64,000 nucleotides of DNA from assembly GCF_017875465.1 (NCBI RefSeq), contig NZ_JAGGMQ010000001.1:558001-622000 (forward strand), given 5' to 3'. Under the pieces are notes generated by a model. That model made no database searches, had not been told where the DNA came from, and saw only the letters and a program-made list of their open reading frames with translations. The position numbers were made by a program, and so were the translations under genes. Position 1 is the stretch's first letter. Every line of letters begins with the position of its first letter. Shown piece by piece: positions 8,003 through 16,838 of this stretch. This DNA is from Winslowiella toletana (GTDB taxonomy: Bacteria > Pseudomonadota > Gammaproteobacteria > Enterobacterales > Enterobacteriaceae).

Positions 8003-8144
8003 ATCGATCCCCTCTCCTTTCAGCCGTTGACTATACACAGAGACACACACGGATGCCCTTCTTATAAAGCTAAGGGGCGCTGGCGTTAACGCCGGTCAGT
8101 TAGCATAACCGGCGTTATGCTGATAACGGTTCAGTCAGGCCTGT

Positions 8145-8459
8145 TTACAGGGTTTCAAGGAAATCACCCAGCGCTGATGTAACCTCATCAATCCGCGGTT
8201 CACAGCGCCGGTAATACGTCCACTTACCCACTTTGCTGGCTTCAAGCAGCCCGGCATCCTGCAGAACTTTCAGGCATAGCGATGTAGCGGGCTGAGAAAG
8301 CCCGGCTTTATCCTGAATCAGGCTGGCGCAAACCCCATACATATCGTAGTCATAGAGCTGGGTATAGCCTGTAAACGCTTCGCCCGGATTTTTCAGCCAT
8401 TTCAATACTGACAGACGGGTTGGGTTGGACAGTAATTTCATGGCATTTTCAGGCGACAT
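8145..8459 (-). CDS. ArsR-family winged-helix regulator
   Basis: A 104-residue helix-turn-helix protein: MKLLSNPTRLSVLKWL is the typical ArsR/SmtB opening, followed by the recognition region LSQPATSLCLKVLQDAGLL and the wing KVGKWTYYR. It has three cysteines (in GVCAS, SLCLK and RRCEP), leaving metal, thiol or redox sensing possible, though none forms the classic CVC motif. It starts 16 bases after the old-yellow-enzyme stop codon in the same direction, so it is very likely the autoregulator of that two-gene operon. This pairing suits control by a reactive electrophile, which is inference. Confidence 0.88.
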   Translation of the reverse strand: MSPENAMKLLSNPTRLSVLKWLKNPGEAFTGYTQLYDYDMYGVCASLIQDKAGLSQPATSLCLKVLQDAGLLEASKVGKWTYYRRCEPRIDEVTSALGDFLETL

Positions 8460-8474
8460 GCAGCCTCACAAGGA

Positions 8475-9599
8475 TCAGGAATGGTAAACAGGATAGTCAG
8501 TATATCCTTTACGGGTTCCACCATACAGCGAAGCGCTATCTACGGGGTTCAGACTGGCATGGTGTCTGAATCTCGCTGGCAAGTCCGGGTTTGCAATAAA
8601 GGTGCGACCAAAGCCAAATAAATCTCCCCATCCCCTGCTCAGCACATACTCAGCTTTCTCCCGGGTATATCGTCCTGAATACATAATGGGGGATCGGAAT
8701 GCCTCGCGCAGCGCAATGCGAAAATCTTCAGGCATCTCCGGGCTATTGTCCCAGTCAGCCTCGGCAATCGAAAGGTAGCCGATGTTGCGTTCATTTAACA
8801 TTTGCGCAGCGGCAATATAGGTCGCATGCGGATCGCTTTCTACCAGCCCCAGATAAACGCGCTCCTCATCAGTGCTGGTAAACAGTGGCGCAAAGCGGAC
8901 GCCAACTTTATCGCTGCCGAAAACAGAACTCACTGCAACAATAATTTCCTGCAGAAAACGCAGTCTGTTTGCTAAACAACCACCATATTGATCGGTACGG
9001 AAGTTGGTGTGTTCAGAGATAAACTGGTTAATAAGATAGCCATTTGCCGAGTGCAGCTCTACACCATCAAACCCCGCTTCTTTAGCATTTTCTGCCGCCT
9101 GCCGGTAGAGCTCGACGATATCTTTAACTTCCCCGGTGCGCAATTCCCGTGGCATGCTCGGTGAGGTCAGCATCCCTGCAGCTGGTCCGGTTTCGATAAA
9201 TACGCGGACACCTTCAGCAGCAATGGCAGAAGGTGCAACCGGCGCTTGTTTTTCCGGTTGCAGCTCATTGTGAGAAACGCGGCCAACATGCCAGAGCTGG
9301 CAGAAAATAACCCCACCCTGCTGATGAACAGCCTCGGTAACTTTTTTCCAGCCGGTGATCTGTTGCTTACTGTGAATACCCGGCGTCCAGGCATAACCCT
9401 GGCCCCGTGGCTCAATCTGTGTGCCTTCGGTAACCATAAATCCGGCGCTGGCACGTTGACGATAATACTCCACCATCATTTCACCCGGAATATTGCCAGG
9501 TTGTTCGCTGCGACAACGTGTCAGCGGAGGAAGAGCAATACGATTACGTAGGGTGAATTCTCCAAGCTGAAGTGGGGTGAAGAGGGTTTTCTGGCTCAT
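8475..9599 (-). CDS. Old-yellow-enzyme family alkene reductase (NemA-like)
   Basis: A 374-residue FMN-dependent ene-reductase. Typical motifs in order are LFTPLQLGEFTLRNRIALPPLTR at the N terminus, FCQLWHVGRVSH, and GFDGVELHSANGYLINQF with the substrate-binding His/Asn pair. RTDQYGG and the phosphate-binding GRTFIANPDL near the C terminus follow. Members reduce activated C=C bonds, nitro compounds or N-ethylmaleimide with NAD(P)H. The frame is open upstream to 9722 but the ATG at 9599 gives the family N terminus; the extra codons are AT-rich promoter-like DNA. It precedes the ArsR gene by 16 bases, forming an operon. Confidence 0.92.
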   Translation of the reverse strand: MSQKTLFTPLQLGEFTLRNRIALPPLTRCRSEQPGNIPGEMMVEYYRQRASAGFMVTEGTQIEPRGQGYAWTPGIHSKQQITGWKKVTEAVHQQGGVIFCQLWHVGRVSHNELQPEKQAPVAPSAIAAEGVRVFIETGPAAGMLTSPSMPRELRTGEVKDIVELYRQAAENAKEAGFDGVELHSANGYLINQFISEHTNFRTDQYGGCLANRLRFLQEIIVAVSSVFGSDKVGVRFAPLFTSTDEERVYLGLVESDPHATYIAAAQMLNERNIGYLSIAEADWDNSPEMPEDFRIALREAFRSPIMYSGRYTREKAEYVLSRGWGDLFGFGRTFIANPDLPARFRHHASLNPVDSASLYGGTRKGYTDYPVYHS

Positions 9600-9853
9600 A
9601 AAAATCGTTGTCCGTGATGTAAAAGAAGTGGTTATTATATTTATACATTTAAATACGTAAATGTTTAATTGAGATGGAAACAAATCAAAATTTAAAAATG
9701 ATTTAATATCAATTAGATACAATAAAATCAGGCAATCCTCGCTGAGGCATATCCTGTACAGCCAGCTTATGTATCAGTAAAAAGCGCAAATTAACCTGTT
9801 AAAATTTTATTCGTCCGTGCGCTTCCCATTTAGCCGTAAATATGGCAAATTCC

Positions 9854-9871
9854 AGGAAACGATCGTTTCCT
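9854..9871. promoter_or_regulatory. Perfect 18-bp palindrome, candidate TetR autoregulatory operator
   Basis: AGGAAACGA followed directly by TCGTTTCCT lies immediately before the TetR start codon. A 15/18-matching copy sits ahead of the next gene (10510-10527). This arrangement is typical of a TetR repressor's own operators. Confidence 0.75.
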
Positions 9872-9885
9872 AAATGGTGAGAATG

Positions 9886-10494
9886 ATGTCAAAGCAACCA
9901 CGGACAGTCAGTGAGCGTGGACGTCCCCGTCAGTTTGATGCCGATGCTGCGCTTGATCTCGCCATGCTGGTATTTCGTGAAAAAGGTTACCACAACGCCT
10001 CGATCAGCGATCTCAGTGAAGCCATGCAGCTCACCGTCGGCAGTATCTATAAAGCCTTTCACGACAAACGTGGCCTGTTTTTGCAGGTGTTTGCGCGCTA
10101 TACCTCGCTGCGCAATCAGGCGCTACGCCAGCGGCTGGCGCAACAGGCTAATGGTCGGGCAAGGATCGCCGAACTGCTGCGCTTCTATCTTGAATCTGCC
10201 AGTGATATTGAAGGGCGGCGCGGCTGCCTGGTGGTTGGCAGCGCCATCGAATTGCAGCAGCTCGATGCTGAACTTGCCGGACTGGTGCGTGCTGCGCTTC
10301 AGCGTAATCAGCAATCTATCCGGCAACTGATTGCACAGGGTCAGCAGGATGGCTCGGTTAATCCGCAACATGATGCTGAAGCGCTGGGCGGCGTGCTGCT
10401 GTGTCTGATACTGGGTATGCGGGTGGCAGGAAAGATGCAGGACTTACCGGCACACAATCGGCTGATAGTTACCGCACTCACACTGCTCGATTAA
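9886..10494 (+). CDS. TetR/AcrR-family transcriptional regulator
   Basis: About 202 residues. The N-terminal TetR helix-turn-helix is clear: ALDLAMLVFREKGYHNASISDLSEAM then LTVGSIYKAFHDKRGLF. The C-terminal ligand-binding domain contains RRGCLVVGSAIEL, as in AcrR/NemR-like members with the TetR_C C-terminal fold. Three in-frame starts (9874, 9883, 9886) are possible; 9886 is preferred because GGTGAG precedes it and the palindrome then lies fully outside the coding region. It very likely represses itself and the adjacent alpha/beta hydrolase through the two operator copies. The ligand is unknown; an electrophile or epoxide would suit the neighbours. Confidence 0.9.
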   Translation: MSKQPRTVSERGRPRQFDADAALDLAMLVFREKGYHNASISDLSEAMQLTVGSIYKAFHDKRGLFLQVFARYTSLRNQALRQRLAQQANGRARIAELLRFYLESASDIEGRRGCLVVGSAIELQQLDAELAGLVRAALQRNQQSIRQLIAQGQQDGSVNPQHDAEALGGVLLCLILGMRVAGKMQDLPAHNRLIVTALTLLD

Positions 10495-10509
10495 ATTTTT
10501 TATCCATTT

Positions 10510-10527
10510 AGGAAACGATCACTTCCC
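10510..10527. promoter_or_regulatory. Second, imperfect copy of the TetR operator
   Basis: AGGAAACGATCACTTCCC matches the upstream palindrome at 15 of 18 positions. It lies between the TetR stop and the hydrolase ribosome-binding site, implying that the hydrolase has its own promoter under the same repressor. Confidence 0.7.
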
Positions 10528-10545
10528 AAATAACTGGAGGTTTAA

Positions 10546-11451
10546 ATGTCTGACAATGCAATCGCACAATCCTGGTCACAACCGGTCGCCAGCATACCTG
10601 GCTTTGCGCATTATTACGAGACGGTAGAGGGCGTTCGCCTGCATTACGTCAGCGGCGGCAACCCGCAGGGTGAAGTATTGCTGCTGCTGGCGGGCTTTCC
10701 GCAAAGCTGGTACGCATGGCATCAGGTAATGACCCTGCTGGCCGATCGTTATCTGATCATCGCACCGGATCTGCCGGGACAAGGCGACTCCGACAAGCCG
10801 CAATCCGGCTACGATACCCAGGCGCTGGCGGAGAAGGTGCAGGGGCTGATGCAAAAACTGGCGATTAAGCGCTATTACCTCGCCGCCCATGATGTGGGCG
10901 CGTGGGTGGCCTGGCCTTACGCTATGCGCTATAGCCAGCAGGTCATCAAGCTGGCGCTGCTCGATGCTGGCATTCCGGGCATAACTCTGCCAGATGCCTT
11001 ACCTGCCACGCCGGATAAGGCATGGAAAACCTGGCACTTCGCTTTCCATCTGTTACCCGATCTGCCGGAAGCCTTAATAACCGGCCGTGAAGAGATTTAT
11101 CTGGAGTGGTTCCTGCGGCGCAAAACCGCCAGTCCAATGGCCTTCAGCGCCGCTGATATCGCGGAATATATACGGCTGTTAAAACAGAACGGCGCACTGC
11201 GTGCCGGACTGGCTCCCTACCGCGAGGTGACGACGTCTGCTGCGCAGAATCGGGCGCTGCTTGAAGCGGGCAAACTTGCGCTGCCAGTGCTGGCGATCAG
11301 CGCCGATCAGGGTTCCATCGCCGATATGGCTGCGCCGCTGCGCCAGTTTGCTGATAACGTCAGCGGCATCACCATCGCGCATAGCGGTCATTTTATCCCG
11401 GATGAACAACCTGCGACGCTGACTGCGGCGCTGGCGAAGTTTTTCCGTTAG
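10546..11451 (+). CDS. Alpha/beta hydrolase, epoxide hydrolase/haloalkane dehalogenase-like
   Basis: A 301-residue alpha/beta-hydrolase. The oxyanion region is LAGFPQSWYAW (family HGFP.SW), followed by APDLPGQGDSDKP. The nucleophile elbow AAHDVGAW carries aspartate D116 rather than serine, as in soluble epoxide hydrolases and haloalkane or fluoroacetate dehalogenases. The catalytic histidine is probably H282 in HSGHFIPDEQP. The usual HG of the oxyanion site is AG here. The GGAGG ribosome-binding site is 6 bases before ATG. The substrate is unknown; regulation by the adjacent TetR protein is likely from the shared palindromes. Confidence 0.88.
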   Translation: MSDNAIAQSWSQPVASIPGFAHYYETVEGVRLHYVSGGNPQGEVLLLLAGFPQSWYAWHQVMTLLADRYLIIAPDLPGQGDSDKPQSGYDTQALAEKVQGLMQKLAIKRYYLAAHDVGAWVAWPYAMRYSQQVIKLALLDAGIPGITLPDALPATPDKAWKTWHFAFHLLPDLPEALITGREEIYLEWFLRRKTASPMAFSAADIAEYIRLLKQNGALRAGLAPYREVTTSAAQNRALLEAGKLALPVLAISADQGSIADMAAPLRQFADNVSGITIAHSGHFIPDEQPATLTAALAKFFR

Positions 11452-11558
11452 CGAGCAATGTCGGTGATAGTGGCCGGTAAAAGTAAAATGACGCAAACAG
11501 ATGTCACCGGAAGCACCTCATCAGGAATTTCATCAGTAAGCCGGCCGCTTTATATTAA

Positions 11559-11591
11559 AAAAAAGCAGATCCCCCGGGCAGCTGCTTTTTT
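11559..11591. terminator. Bidirectional intrinsic terminator
   Basis: AAAAAAGCAG and CTGCTTTTTT form a 10-bp stem around a C-rich loop, giving T-runs on both strands. It lies between the converging hydrolase gene and the fimbrial operon. Confidence 0.8.
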
Positions 11592-11601
11592 ACTTTACGG
11601 G

Positions 11602-12477
11602 TTATGAAAAATTCATCGTTAAAGTCGCATTAACCTTGCGCACTTCAGGCGCCGCCCCCTCTTTAATGGTGGCTTTAATCACTGGCGTAACGGTTTTACT
11701 CTCGCCATTGATTTTTCCTGCCGGATATTTTTGCTCGCCATCAGCCAGCCACTCGTTGCCTTCCTGAGCCGGGACATCACTGCCATACAGCATTTGCAGC
11801 GTCAGGTTATCATCTTCAAGCAGATGTCCATGCGCATCATGCGCATCGCTGGTCAGCGTCAGGGATACATCCGGGATAAACTGAAACTGATCGGCTCGTT
11901 CACAGGTCAGTTCTACCGGCAGCGCCACCCTCGACTGCGGATTTTTCCTGGATACGGCTGGCACCTTAATGGTCGCAGGCACCGTTATCGAACAGCTGGG
12001 TCGTGGCACCTCAATGGTGACAATCAGTTTTGCTATCAGTTTATCTTTGATTGAGACCGGGTAATATTCCGTACCAAGCAGATTGCATTCATACACCTGG
12101 CGTTTAGAGATTATCTCCTCCGATCTTTTCCTGGTAATGGTTATCCATGCGCTGGTCTGGAATTGCGCCTCACCCGGTTTCAACTGATAACTGTCATGTA
12201 CCTCTGGCAAATCGCGTAATCCGATGAGTTGCACATCAAAACCGGACGAACCGCCCTGTGCTTTGCAGCCAGCCCACTGCACCTCAACGCTGGCGGACTG
12301 GCCAGCCAGTATTGACTCATCAACCCGAACGATTATCTTTTCATCCAGCTCAACCTTTTCATGATTAATATATCGTTTAAAATTCGTTTCATTAATATGC
12401 AGCTGCGTCTCCGGAACCGCGCCAAAAGCCAGAAAGGAGAGGCTTGCAAGGAGTGCGCCCACTATTACTTTTATCAT
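11602..12477 (-). CDS. Fimbrial minor subunit, probable tip adhesin
   Basis: About 291 residues with a signal peptide (MIKVIVGALLASLSFLAFGA, then VPE). The C-terminal half looks like a pilin domain: SCSITVPATIKVPAV, a second cysteine in LTCERAD, and the closing alternating strand VNATLTMNFS that donates to the chaperone. The N-terminal half is an additional domain with its own cysteines (WAGC...YEC), which together with last position in the operon suggests a two-domain tip adhesin. The start at 12477 has GAGAG upstream and gives the signal peptide; the frame is open to 12510. Exported by the usher encoded upstream. The receptor is unknown. Confidence 0.78.
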   Translation of the reverse strand: MIKVIVGALLASLSFLAFGAVPETQLHINETNFKRYINHEKVELDEKIIVRVDESILAGQSASVEVQWAGCKAQGGSSGFDVQLIGLRDLPEVHDSYQLKPGEAQFQTSAWITITRKRSEEIISKRQVYECNLLGTEYYPVSIKDKLIAKLIVTIEVPRPSCSITVPATIKVPAVSRKNPQSRVALPVELTCERADQFQFIPDVSLTLTSDAHDAHGHLLEDDNLTLQMLYGSDVPAQEGNEWLADGEQKYPAGKINGESKTVTPVIKATIKEGAAPEVRKVNATLTMNFS

Positions 12478-12558
12478 GATTTCATCTCTCAAATAATAAC
12501 CTGAGCACACCCCTTGATTAACGCCTTGGGGAATACGCCTGATACCTTTACCGTTTTC

Positions 12559-13116
12559 TTATTCGTAGTTAATTTGCATAGTAACAACGCTTTTTACATT
12601 ACCCGCCGTGACAGTAGCAGCGCTGCTTTGTTCCAGTTTGGCGGTAAAATCCATATCCACCTTATGGCCAGTCACTTTATATATCACCGGCGTGGCGCCA
12701 TTGGGGGTTATCTTTTTATTCTGCCCTTCGCCGCCATACAGCAGAATTGCTACGCCGCCAGCACCACCCGATTCAGTACTCAGTGTATTGGCGAAAGCAT
12801 CAGCATCCCCCGAATCCACCATTCCATTGGCGATCACAGTCACCTGAGAGGCAGCATCACCACAATCTTTCAGCTTTAAGGTGAAAGGTTTAGTCAGCAC
12901 CACCTTTCCTTTACCGTTAAAATCATGCTGCGAGGCTTTGCCCATCTGTACATTAACGTCTGAACTTCCCCATTCCGGCGTACAGGTATTATCAGCGACT
13001 TCCGCCGTAATATTTACCGTGGCGCTTTCCGACGCTGCCTGTGTATTCAGGGAGACAGTAAACAGAGCGACAACCACAGAAGCCAGAGCCGCCATTTTAT
13101 TGGTGATTAAAGACAT
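12559..13116 (-). CDS. Major fimbrial subunit (type 1 family pilin)
   Basis: A 185-residue pilin precursor with a signal peptide ending near NTQA. The mature part shows the FimA-like pattern: TVNITAEVADNTCTPEW with the first cysteine, the paired cysteine in LKLKDCGDA, a glycine-rich middle (STESGGAGGVAILLYGG) and the penultimate-tyrosine-type end VTMQINYE used for donor-strand exchange. The third gene of the operon, between usher and adhesin, 56 bases after the usher stop. Likely the structural shaft subunit. Confidence 0.88.
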   Translation of the reverse strand: MSLITNKMAALASVVVALFTVSLNTQAASESATVNITAEVADNTCTPEWGSSDVNVQMGKASQHDFNGKGKVVLTKPFTLKLKDCGDAASQVTVIANGMVDSGDADAFANTLSTESGGAGGVAILLYGGEGQNKKITPNGATPVIYKVTGHKVDMDFTAKLEQSSAATVTAGNVKSVVTMQINYE

Positions 13117-13172
13117 CGATATTTCCTTTTTTGCTAAGAGGTAGTTATTACCTCGGTAGATTAATAAAAATA

Positions 13173-15689
13173 TTACTTACAGGTTTCCTGAATCTGAATT
13201 AACGACTGATGCAGGTTATTTTCATTTAACTGGTAATGCGCGGCACATTGCTGGCCCGTTTCATTACCCCATTTTGCGCTGATAATGCCTTTGGCCGGCA
13301 GACCAGATAAATAGACCTGCCCCTCATCCCCCACCAGACCGCTGCTGGCGGCGTCACCGGCGTTAACGGTGGCGCCAAAAGGAACCGGCTTGCCGTTATA
13401 TAACAGTGTCACCAGCGCACGAACGCCGGTATGGGCGCTGAAGTCAGCACGCACCAGAGCTCCACGCGTCGGAATAACGCGGGTCACCGCATCATCAATA
13501 TCGACATTGTCATCCAGGTGACTGACATCCAGCGTAACCCGGTTCTCGCGGTATACACTGGCATAAGGCACCACGGTGTACCCCCGCCAGTCGGTGTGGA
13601 TCCCGGTTTCATTTTCGACCGGCACCCCCGCCGCGCCTGGCACTGCAACTAATACATTGGTGTTGCCCAGTGGCTGCCCCAGCGTTACTCCGCTGCCGGT
13701 AGCGACTATCCCGCCGGAAGCGCCGTAACGCAGCTGGCGATAACCATTGCTGATGCCATAACCCGCAGCAACGTTGCCATAAGTACCTTTGTAATCCAGG
13801 CTGACGTCGCCATTTGTCCCTTCACGCTGTCCGTAACCCTGCGACACACTCCAGTTCAGATTATTTTCTTCCAGCGCCGTCCCACTAAGTCCCGTCTGCT
13901 GATTAAGATTACCGCCTCCGTCACGACTGGTGGTGGAGGTCGCCCAGATCTGATGCTGCTTGCTGCTGTCCTGCGCCGGACCAAACGTGAGCGGCACCGA
14001 GAGCGAAAACAGCACCGCTTTATCGGGCTGCGGCTGCCCGCCCTGCTGGCTGTAGCTGTACGCCAGCGTATAGCTGACACTGCCCCAGTGGCTGCTAAAA
14101 CCGGCCTGCAACGTGTTCGTCGCCGCCGCGTTACGCCAGTATGTCTGGCGACTGCCAGTGACCGTTAACGAACCCAGCTCGCCAACTTGCTGGGAAATAT
14201 TGACCTGAACACGTTCACGCTTGCTGCTGTGCAGGTTGTCATATTCACCACTATTCGGCTTCAGCGCCGTCTCTTCCAGCGTATGGAATCCCTGGGTTGA
14301 GTAACGATAGCCCGCCAGTTGCAGCGTGGTGCCGGTAGACGCCAGCGTCCGGCCATACAGAAAACGCAGCGACTGACCACCCTGCCGCGAATCATCCGCC
14401 AGGGTACTGTTCGCCTGGGTCACATCAGCGGATAACGCGCCCAATACCTCAAGATTAATTCCCGCGCCCAGCGCCAGCGCCTGATACCTTTCAGCCAGCT
14501 GGACACCGCCATAGGCAGTAATATTGTGCGGCAGTCCCCACAACAACGTGCCCTGCACAAATGACGGCGTGGCATAATTGTCGCCGCTCCGGCGATATTC
14601 TCCTGCAGTCAGCGCATAACGAATATGCCCCTGCCGTTGCAACACCGGAATCGATGCGTACGGAATGGTATATACCCGTACCGAGCCATCGGCTTCCTTC
14701 ACTTCCAGCTCAAGATCGCCACCAGTTGACACCGGAAACAGATCGTTAATCACAAAAGCGCCGGGGGCGACAAACGTCCGGTAAATCACATTCCCCTGCT
14801 GCAGAACGCTGACCTGAGCATTGCTCCTGGCGATGCCTTTGATCTCCGGCGCGTAGCCGCGCTGGGTATCCGGATACATATTGTCATCCGTGGCCAGCTC
14901 AGCACCCCGATACGAAACCGCATCGAAAACCTCACTGCTGGTGCTGCTTTCACCGATTGTCAGTTCACTACGCAACGGGATAATCGTCCGCTGAACCGAG
15001 GTACTCAGATGCTGCCAGCCACTGTGATATCCGTCGCGACTTTCGTAATCGCTCCAGGTGCTGTTATCCCGCAGACGCCACGGCCCGAGGTTAATGCCGC
15101 TGTTCAGATTCAGGTAGTGGCTGCTATTGCCATAACGGCCAGCGTTTTCACTGCCACTAAACTGATAGCTGAGCAGCGCGGCATTAACGCCTTCATCCCA
15201 GCGTTCCGGCGCTATCCAGTCGTGCGGCTGAGTTTGCATCGCTGCCTGCGGCATGCTGATATCCAGCCGCATCTTGCTAAAATCAAATGCCGTATAAGCA
15301 CCCGGAATATCTTTCCCCAGTACGACACAATAATCATCCGCCCGCGAACTCAGCGCGGCAAAGGCAGAAGTATTTACCCCTGTCGCCGCCAGATCTTTTA
15401 TTGTCAGGCAGGCGACCAGACCGGTGGCATCATGGACCTCTGCGCTATTTTGCGCGGGCATAAAACGCACGACCCGGCTGGCGGCATTATTGCCATTTAC
15501 ATAGATATCGACCGGATAAGCACCCGCCAGCTGAGTCCCTTCGCGTTCAAACTGCGACAGGTCGGAGACTGAATCAGCATTACCGTCAATCATTGATGGA
15601 TCAAAATGTAACTTCGCCATGGCAGAAATCGGAAACAGCAATATCAGCGACCTGGCCATCAGCGATAAAGAAAAACGTGAACAGATCAA
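13173..15689 (-). CDS. Fimbrial outer-membrane usher
   Basis: An 838-residue protein of usual usher length. After a signal peptide (to about AMA) come the periplasmic N-domain (LHFDPSMID, AYPVDIYVNG), the 24-strand barrel with central plug (YTIPYASIPVLQRQGHIRY region) and the C-terminal domains ending in GQQCAAHYQLN with cysteines. The usher forms the pore that assembles and secretes pilins delivered by the chaperone. It lies 63 bases after the chaperone gene and directly precedes the major pilin. Confidence 0.93.
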   Translation of the reverse strand: MICSRFSLSLMARSLILLFPISAMAKLHFDPSMIDGNADSVSDLSQFEREGTQLAGAYPVDIYVNGNNAASRVVRFMPAQNSAEVHDATGLVACLTIKDLAATGVNTSAFAALSSRADDYCVVLGKDIPGAYTAFDFSKMRLDISMPQAAMQTQPHDWIAPERWDEGVNAALLSYQFSGSENAGRYGNSSHYLNLNSGINLGPWRLRDNSTWSDYESRDGYHSGWQHLSTSVQRTIIPLRSELTIGESSTSSEVFDAVSYRGAELATDDNMYPDTQRGYAPEIKGIARSNAQVSVLQQGNVIYRTFVAPGAFVINDLFPVSTGGDLELEVKEADGSVRVYTIPYASIPVLQRQGHIRYALTAGEYRRSGDNYATPSFVQGTLLWGLPHNITAYGGVQLAERYQALALGAGINLEVLGALSADVTQANSTLADDSRQGGQSLRFLYGRTLASTGTTLQLAGYRYSTQGFHTLEETALKPNSGEYDNLHSSKRERVQVNISQQVGELGSLTVTGSRQTYWRNAAATNTLQAGFSSHWGSVSYTLAYSYSQQGGQPQPDKAVLFSLSVPLTFGPAQDSSKQHQIWATSTTSRDGGGNLNQQTGLSGTALEENNLNWSVSQGYGQREGTNGDVSLDYKGTYGNVAAGYGISNGYRQLRYGASGGIVATGSGVTLGQPLGNTNVLVAVPGAAGVPVENETGIHTDWRGYTVVPYASVYRENRVTLDVSHLDDNVDIDDAVTRVIPTRGALVRADFSAHTGVRALVTLLYNGKPVPFGATVNAGDAASSGLVGDEGQVYLSGLPAKGIISAKWGNETGQQCAAHYQLNENNLHQSLIQIQETCK

Positions 15690-15752
15690 TTTATATTAAC
15701 TCATGCATTATTGATGGCAGATTTAATTCCGCCAGCTAATTAAATAACTGCG

Positions 15753-16457
15753 TTATTTTATCTCTTTCGTTTCCGCTTTTGTGACCGCACCATGATCACT
15801 GATCGTACTGAATGTTATTGATCTGGCGCTGCCTGGCGGTAATAGCATCAGTGCATGGCTTTTCGGCGCGACCATAATATCTTTAAGCCCTTTACCCTCG
15901 TACACTATGCGCGTCAGGGTAATATAATAAGGGGTTGGGTTATCAATATTCAGCTGATTACCCTCATGCTGAAAGCGGAGATAACCTGGCGCTTTATCTG
16001 CCTCGGGCGCCAGCCCGGCAGGCCGTACAAACAGCTTGATACGGCTGGCGGTGGCAATCTGCAACACACTCTTATTCGCGCCGCTGGCCTCATCCACTGA
16101 CGGAATCGCCTTGACTATAAAGTAATACAGCGATTCTCTGTCCTGCGGTAAATTGCCATTAAGCTGCATCAGGCGCAGGATATTTTCATTCTTCGGTCCG
16201 CTAAGATATAACGGCGGCGTCACCACAAAATCTTTACTTTTTTTACCGATTGCATCTTCTGTCCAGGACTGCACCAGAAAAGAGTCCGTAGCAGAGGTAT
16301 TGCTGACCGTGATATTTTCCTGTTTTGCATGCAGGGGATAAACAATCCGGGTTCCCTGAACAGATATGCCACCCTCTGCTAAAGATGAAAATGCGGTTAT
16401 ATATGATGCCGCAATACCCAGCGCAATCAGTACCTTTTTATTAAAAGTAATAGTCAT
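15753..16457 (-). CDS. Periplasmic fimbrial chaperone (PapD family)
   Basis: A 234-residue exported protein, signal peptide to about SSLA. The two immunoglobulin-like domains of PapD/FimC are visible: TRIVYPLHAKQENITVSNTS with the conserved arginine, FVVTPPLYLSGPKNENILRL with the donor strand (V.PP) and SRIKLFVRP at the linker. It caps pilin subunits in the periplasm by donor-strand complementation and delivers them to the usher. First gene of the operon, which is unusual, as the pilin gene commonly comes first. Confidence 0.92.
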   Translation of the reverse strand: MTITFNKKVLIALGIAASYITAFSSLAEGGISVQGTRIVYPLHAKQENITVSNTSATDSFLVQSWTEDAIGKKSKDFVVTPPLYLSGPKNENILRLMQLNGNLPQDRESLYYFIVKAIPSVDEASGANKSVLQIATASRIKLFVRPAGLAPEADKAPGYLRFQHEGNQLNIDNPTPYYITLTRIVYEGKGLKDIMVAPKSHALMLLPPGSARSITFSTISDHGAVTKAETKEIK

Positions 16458-16838
16458 AATCCCCCCACCATTGGTAAATACGAATTAACGTTATTATATT
16501 AACCATAAGATTGCTGGCGTCTGCTATCTTGATTACAAGATTATCTGTAGCTGAATCACAGCCAGCCGTCAGGTACAGACAGAATATTCATTCTGCAGCC
16601 AGTGCCGAATCTTTATTTAAATAAGAAATTACTCAATTTCGATGCAGAGGATTATAAGCCAGCGTTGCGGAAAATTGATATACCCCGCTAAGACAAAACC
16701 CTTAAAATCAGACTGGTCAGATAAATCAGCCCATTCCAGTTTTCGGCTTATTGTCCGGGGGTATTAAAGAAGTGATATAGCAATGTCTTTATCTGGCGAT
16801 AAAGACATAATGAATATAACGCGCTGATGGTAATAGCA
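16458..16838. other. Intergenic region upstream of the fimbrial operon
   Basis: About 380 bases, AT-rich and without a supportable gene. It should hold the fimbrial promoter and the end of the D-amino-acid operon. The only strong structure is the perfect hairpin at 16783-16808. Confidence 0.5.
16783..16808. repeat. Perfect 11-bp inverted repeat with 4-base loop
   Basis: ATGTCTTTATC and GATAAAGACAT flank TGGC. It lies 31 bases beyond the D-aminoacylase stop. There is no T-tract on either side, so it is either a processing/stability hairpin for the operon mRNA or an operator for the fimbrial promoter. Confidence 0.55.

Noticed and set aside
13431..15572. Long open frames antisense to the usher gene
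   Set aside because: They have no ribosome-binding sites or recognisable domains and mirror codon bias of the usher gene on the other strand.
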